From NCBI GenBank assembly GCA_016290695.1, contig JAEEUX010000095.1:1-8681 (forward strand): DNA of 8,681 nt, read 5' to 3'. This stretch comes from Oscillospiraceae bacterium. GTDB lineage: Bacteria; Bacillota; Clostridia; Oscillospirales; Oscillospiraceae. This document shows, in pieces, positions 5,634-8,681 of the stretch. The first letter of the stretch is position 1; each line of letters starts with the position of its first letter. Both the position numbers and the translations under genes were made by a program. Under the pieces are notes generated by a model that saw only the letters and a program-made list of their open reading frames with translations, did not search any database and was not told the origin of the DNA.

Positions 5634-5674
5634 ACTTTTTTCGGAATGCCGCGTTTCGAGCGCACAATATCACA

Positions 5675-5695
5675 GCGGCGGGCTTCCGAAGCCGC
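5675..5695 (+). other. GC-rich hairpin just upstream of the fliM ribosome binding site
   Basis: GGCTT (5681-5685) pairs perfectly with AAGCC (5689-5693) over a CCG loop; alternatively GCGGC (5675-5679) pairs with GCCGC (5691-5695) around 11 nt. The structure ends 8 nt before the fliM site at 5704. There is no T-run. It repeats the pattern of hairpins at gene junctions seen before motA and motB. Confidence 0.4.
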
Positions 5696-5703
5696 TTGAC
5701 CAT

Positions 5704-5713
5704 GAGGAGGTGA
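5704..5713 (+). promoter_or_regulatory. Exceptionally strong fliM ribosome binding site
   Basis: GAGGAGGTGA contains AGGAGGTGA (5705-5713), a nine-base perfect complement to the usual bacterial 16S rRNA 3' end, with the AGGAGG core 9 nt before the fliM ATG. It fixes the start at 5720 and suggests efficient translation. Confidence 0.85.
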
Positions 5714-5719
5714 GGAAAG

Positions 5720-6721
5720 ATGGATGTATTATCGCAGGCCGAGATTGATGATCTTTTACGATCTCTTCAGACGGGCACGGCAGAGGAGCCTCAGCCGGAG
5801 AAAAAAGAAAACGTAAAGAAATACGATTTCAGAACGGCTAACCGCTTCACGAAAGAGCATATCCGCACGGTAGACGCGGTTTACAAGAATTTCGGACATC
5901 TTCTTTCCAACTATCTCGTCGGACTGTTGAGAACCTCCTGTGAAATAGAGATTCTTTCCCGAGAAGAAATGTCGTTCAAGGAGTTCTATAACTCCGTACC
6001 ATCTCCCTCGGTCGTTTCAATCATCAATATGATGCCGCTCGGCGGCGCGATTCTCTTTGATATTTCAAAGGAATTTGCATTCTCCGTTGTTTCAAGAGTC
6101 CTCGGCGGCTCAAGAAGCGTCAACGGGGACGACAGGCAGTTTACAGAGATAGAGCTTGTCGTTATGGAACGAGTCGTCTGGCAGATACTAAACTATTTCG
6201 ATGAAGCCTGGGGCAAAATCGTCACGATCAATTCCAATCTCGAGCGTATAGAAACAAGCATGCAGTTTGCTCAGATATGCGACAATAATGAGGCAGTGCT
6301 CATTGTCACGATGAACGTTAAGCTTGGCGGAGATTCTTCCGTCATAAGCTTCTGCCTTCCCCGGCAGACAATGGCTCCCATCCTTAAAAAGCTCGGCGCA
6401 CAGAACCGCTTGGCCGTAGTCACCGCTAAAAGCGTTGACGCTCATCCCGCTGAGATGCTAAACTATATCAGTGAGGCGTCGGTTGAAATACGCGCCGTGT
6501 TTGACGACACTTACGCGACGACTGACGACATTCTCCGCCTTCAGGTCGGAGATGTTATTCAGCTTAACCACACGATTAACCAGCCGCTTACCGTAATGCT
6601 TCAGGACAAAGCAATTTACAAAGCCACCTACGGGAGTCTGAAAAATCATTACGCTTTAAAAATTCAGAAGATGATTGGAGGAGAGCAACCGAATGGCGGA
6701 TTTGACACAAGAAGAGATTGA
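5720..6721 (+). CDS. fliM: Flagellar motor switch protein FliM
   Basis: FliM forms the middle of the C-ring and binds CheY-P to change rotation. The 333-residue product begins with the CheY-P-binding motif LSQAEIDDLLRSL (4-16). An acidic/Lys-rich linker follows, then the conserved start of the middle domain (KYDFRTANRFTKEHIRT, 34-50; FGHLLSNYLVGLLRT). The CheC-like middle domain runs to about 230 with SVVSRVLGG (122-130), the loop that meets FliG. The C-terminal SpoA domain covers about 250-320 (DDILRLQVGDVIQL, 269-282), where it pairs with the SpoA domain of FliY. Length is normal. Its last 29 nt overlap fliY, whose ribosome binding site lies within it, which implies translational coupling. 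Confidence 0.96.
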   Translation: MDVLSQAEIDDLLRSLQTGTAEEPQPEKKENVKKYDFRTANRFTKEHIRTVDAVYKNFGHLLSNYLVGLLRTSCEIEILSREEMSFKEFYNSVPSPSVVSIINMMPLGGAILFDISKEFAFSVVSRVLGGSRSVNGDDRQFTEIELVVMERVVWQILNYFDEAWGKIVTINSNLERIETSMQFAQICDNNEAVLIVTMNVKLGGDSSVISFCLPRQTMAPILKKLGAQNRLAVVTAKSVDAHPAEMLNYISEASVEIRAVFDDTYATTDDILRLQVGDVIQLNHTINQPLTVMLQDKAIYKATYGSLKNHYALKIQKMIGGEQPNGGFDTRRD

Positions 6722-7949
6722 TGCGTTGCTTCGAGGCGAAGATATCAGCAAATCGGTAGAAGCAGAGGAGGACACAGGCGAACTCGATATTTCAAAATTT
6801 GAAGGCGCCGATGAAAACGTCCAGGAAGTTGCTCCCATCAGAACGGATTACGACAATATTGAAGTAAACGACGAAGTCGCCGAAAATGCAAACGATTATC
6901 TCGATGTTATCGAGATGGATGCATTGGGCGAAATTGGCAATATCTGTATGGGCACCTCCGCTACGACGATGTCCTCCATCCTTGGCCGCAGGGTCGTTAT
7001 TACGACGCCTACAGTTAAAATTTTTAAACCGGAAAACGTACTTTCCGCGTACCATTGCCCGTTCCTCGTCGTAAACGTAAGCTATGTCGAGGGTATTATG
7101 GGCCAGAACCTTCTTATTTTGAAGGATTACGACGCCGCTATTATCACCGACCTTATGATGGGCGGCGACGGCACGGTGGATGAAAGCAACCTCGTCCTTG
7201 GGGAGCTGCATTTGAGCGCCATAAGCGAGATAATGAACCAGATGATAGGTTCCTCAGCGACGGCTATGTCCAATATGCTCGGACGAATAGTCAATATCTC
7301 TCCCCCGAATGCCACCTACATAGACGCAGACGAGGATATCACGAAATTCCTCGAGGATAACCAGCTTGTCGTAAGGATAAGCTTTGATATGGAGATCGAG
7401 GGCGTACTCAAGAGCAAGCTCATGCAGCTCATGAGCCTTGACCTTGCGAGGGAACTTGTAGCGACTCAGATAGGAGGAGGCTCATCTTCCTCCGAACCGG
7501 AGCCCGCTCCGGCCCCCGCACCCGCTCCGGCTCCTGCTCCTGCTCCCGCAGCCGCTCCGGCCCCGGCAGCTTCGGCTCCCCCCTCCGCTCCCAAGCCAGC
7601 ACCGAAGCCGGCTCCCAAGCCTGCGGCGCCTCCGGTATCCGTTCAGCCGGTGGTCGTTCCGGATTTCGGCTATGACGCAGAGGCGGAGGCTTACAGAGAA
7701 AACCTCGACCTTATCAGCGACATACCGCTTCAGGTAACGGTCGAGCTGGGAAGAACAAAGCGCAGCCTGAATGACGTAATGAATTTCGGTAACGGCTCAA
7801 TAGTAATGCTTGACAGACTCGCGGGCGACGCTGTGGACATCATCGTAAACGGCAAACCCATAGCAAAAGGCGAGGTAGTAGTAATAGAAGAAAATTACGG
7901 CGTGCGAATAACCGAGATGTTTGCAGCGTCGGACGGAACTGACCAGTAA
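6693..7949 (+). CDS. fliY: Flagellar motor switch phosphatase FliY (CheC-like plus FliN/SpoA)
   Basis: FliY replaces short FliN in Gram-positive C-rings. It holds the FliN-type SpoA domain and, in Bacillus, also dephosphorylates CheY-P. The 418-residue product has an N-terminal CheY-P-binding motif LTQEEIDALLRGE (4-16) and an acidic linker. The CheC-like domain (about 65-260) has two phosphatase-type helices, both keeping the key Glu and Asn: DALGEIGNICMG (Glu80, Asn83) and LSAISEIMNQMIG (Glu179, Asn182). A Pro-Ala linker (about 268-315) leads to the C-terminal SpoA domain (343-412; LQVTVELGRTKRSLNDVM, VVVIEENYGVRITEM). Start chosen at ATG 6693, because GGAGGAG (6677-6683) sits 9 nt upstream; an in-frame TTG at 6675 lies before that site and is unlikely. 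It overlaps fliM by 29 nt. Two intact-looking sites suggest active phosphatase, but this is inferred. Confidence 0.95.
   Translation: MADLTQEEIDALLRGEDISKSVEAEEDTGELDISKFEGADENVQEVAPIRTDYDNIEVNDEVAENANDYLDVIEMDALGEIGNICMGTSATTMSSILGRRVVITTPTVKIFKPENVLSAYHCPFLVVNVSYVEGIMGQNLLILKDYDAAIITDLMMGGDGTVDESNLVLGELHLSAISEIMNQMIGSSATAMSNMLGRIVNISPPNATYIDADEDITKFLEDNQLVVRISFDMEIEGVLKSKLMQLMSLDLARELVATQIGGGSSSSEPEPAPAPAPAPAPAPAPAAAPAPAASAPPSAPKPAPKPAPKPAAPPVSVQPVVVPDFGYDAEAEAYRENLDLISDIPLQVTVELGRTKRSLNDVMNFGNGSIVMLDRLAGDAVDIIVNGKPIAKGEVVVIEENYGVRITEMFAASDGTDQ
7494..7637 (+). repeat. Pro-Ala/Pro-Lys repeat encoding the FliY interdomain linker
   Basis: Bases 7494-7637 encode about 48 residues built from Pro-Ala dipeptides, then PKPA repeats, made of imperfect hexamers such as GCTCCG, GCTCCT and CCCGCA. 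It joins the CheC-like and SpoA domains. Such linkers are stiff and extended. Varied third bases show the tract is not a very recent expansion, although shorter identical hexamers could still slip. Confidence 0.85.
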
Positions 7950-7980
7950 CGAAATCTAATTACAAAGGGAGTAGTGAAAA

Positions 7981-8681
7981 ATGGCAACAAGTATTCTTCT
8001 TGAAAGCGGTACCAACGAACTCGAGATCCTCGAATTCACCATTGGAGGAAACGATTACGGCATAAATGTTGCGAAGATCGAAGAAATCATCAGCGAGTGC
8101 GACATTCAGCCGGTACCGAATTCCGCCGACTATATCGAAGGCATCTTCAGAAGAAGAGGCAAGGTCTATACTGCAATTAATCTCGCCACTATACTCGGAG
8201 TAGAGCAGAGAAATACGCGGGATATATTCATTATCACGAACTTTAACCAGACCACCGCTGCTTTCCGTGTAGACGAGATAAAGATGATTCACCATCTTTC
8301 CTGGACGGACATCCAGCAGCCGGACGCCGTCATAGATAACGGCAGAGAAGCCATCATCACCGGCATCGCGAAGCTTGATGATAAGATGATTCTTATTCTC
8401 GACTTTGAAAAGCTCCTCTTTGAGATTAACCCCTCCACCGGCATCCAGGAAAGCTCCGTTACTCTTGTGGAGGCAGACGAGGCCCATAAGCACATCTCCA
8501 TTCTCATGGCTGAAGACTCTGCGCTCCTCAGAAAGATGATTATCGAGTGCCTGCACAAGGCTGGGTTTGAGAAGATAACGGCTCTCAATAACGGCCAGGA
8601 AGCATGGAACCTGCTGCAAAAATACAAGAACGATAAGGCAAAGCTTGCCGAGATGGCTACATGTATCATCACGGATATCGA
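7981..8681 (+). CDS. cheV: Chemotaxis protein CheV (CheW-receiver hybrid, 3' end missing)
   Basis: CheV couples chemoreceptors to the kinase CheA like CheW and tunes the array when its receiver domain is phosphorylated. The frame is open from ATG 7981 past the window end; 233 residues are visible. Residues about 13-150 form the CheW-like domain (LEFTIGGNDYGINVAKIEEI, then IEGIFRRRGKVYTAINLA and ITGIAKLDDKMILILDFEKL). After a linker, the receiver domain begins at about 172 (ISILMAEDSALLRKMI) with the acidic pair Glu178/Asp179, and reaches the expected phospho-acceptor Asp232 in CIITDI just before the cut. This order is diagnostic for CheV. AAGGGAG (7965-7971) lies 9 nt before the ATG; the gap after fliY is 31 nt with no promoter, so it is co-transcribed. 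A reverse-strand frame over it is only a shadow. Confidence 0.94.
   Translation, partial: MATSILLESGTNELEILEFTIGGNDYGINVAKIEEIISECDIQPVPNSADYIEGIFRRRGKVYTAINLATILGVEQRNTRDIFIITNFNQTTAAFRVDEIKMIHHLSWTDIQQPDAVIDNGREAIITGIAKLDDKMILILDFEKLLFEINPSTGIQESSVTLVEADEAHKHISILMAEDSALLRKMIIECLHKAGFEKITALNNGQEAWNLLQKYKNDKAKLAEMATCIITDI

Noticed and set aside
6675..6692. Upstream TTG start that would lengthen FliY by six residues
   Set aside because: The ribosome binding site GGAGGAG lies at 6677-6683, inside that extension, and points to ATG 6693; FliY relatives begin at the equivalent of MADLTQEEID.
7960..8619. Reverse-strand open frame (219 codons) opposite cheV
   Set aside because: The + strand here encodes an unmistakable CheW-receiver protein; the reverse frame shows no motif.
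1..8681. Mobile elements, CRISPR array, tRNA/rRNA or defence genes
   Set aside because: No transposase, terminal repeats, spaced identical repeats or RNA gene signature were seen; every substantial coding region is assigned to a flagellar or chemotaxis family.

Overview
The window is a stretch of a flagellar/chemotaxis (fla/che) operon, with every gene on the + strand. The order is fliK (5' end cut off), flgD, flgE, flbD (swrD), motA, motB, fliL, fliM, fliY, cheV (3' end cut off). Several things point to a Gram-positive Bacillota, most likely a Clostridia-type organism. These are the fliK-flgD-flgE-flbD-fliL-fliM-fliY order known from Bacillus/Clostridium, motAB placed between flbD and fliL, a FliY (CheC-like plus SpoA) in place of a short FliN, a CheV, strong AGGAGG-type ribosome binding sites, and one near-consensus sigma-A promoter. 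Base composition is moderate and codons often end in C or G. I cannot name a genus from sequence alone.

Layout: 2-2837 encodes the rod/hook module: FliK hook-length control, FlgD hook cap and FlgE hook. 2891-3133 is the small FlbD/SwrD protein, which begins with TTG. 3278-5045 encodes the stator pair MotA/MotB, whose motifs resemble the sodium-type PomA/PomB branch. 5201-7949 encodes FliL (stator-associated), FliM and FliY (the C-ring switch). 7981 to the window end is CheV, a CheW-receiver hybrid that links receptors and kinase.

The gaps are the least ordinary part. The flbD-motA gap (144 nt) opens one base after the flbD stop with a hairpin of about 15 bp and ends with another perfect hairpin. 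The motA-motB gap (187 nt) has a 12-bp hairpin and a possible three-way junction. The motB-fliL gap is AT-rich and carries a TTGACT-N16-TATAAT promoter. The fliL-fliM gap holds a sigma-28-like TAAT-N15-GCCGATAA and a short GC hairpin. I see no convincing rho-independent terminator, so the operon may be read through with internal promoters adding transcripts.

Together the genes take assembly from the hook (FliK/FlgD/FlgE) to torque generation (MotAB, FliL) and switching (FliM/FliY), with CheV feeding chemotaxis signals to the kinase whose product, CheY-P, binds FliM/FliY. I found no mobile element, CRISPR array, tRNA or rRNA, and no sign of an undescribed enzymatic system. The main leads are the structured gaps, the internal promoters, the stator ion type and the repeat-encoded linker in FliY.
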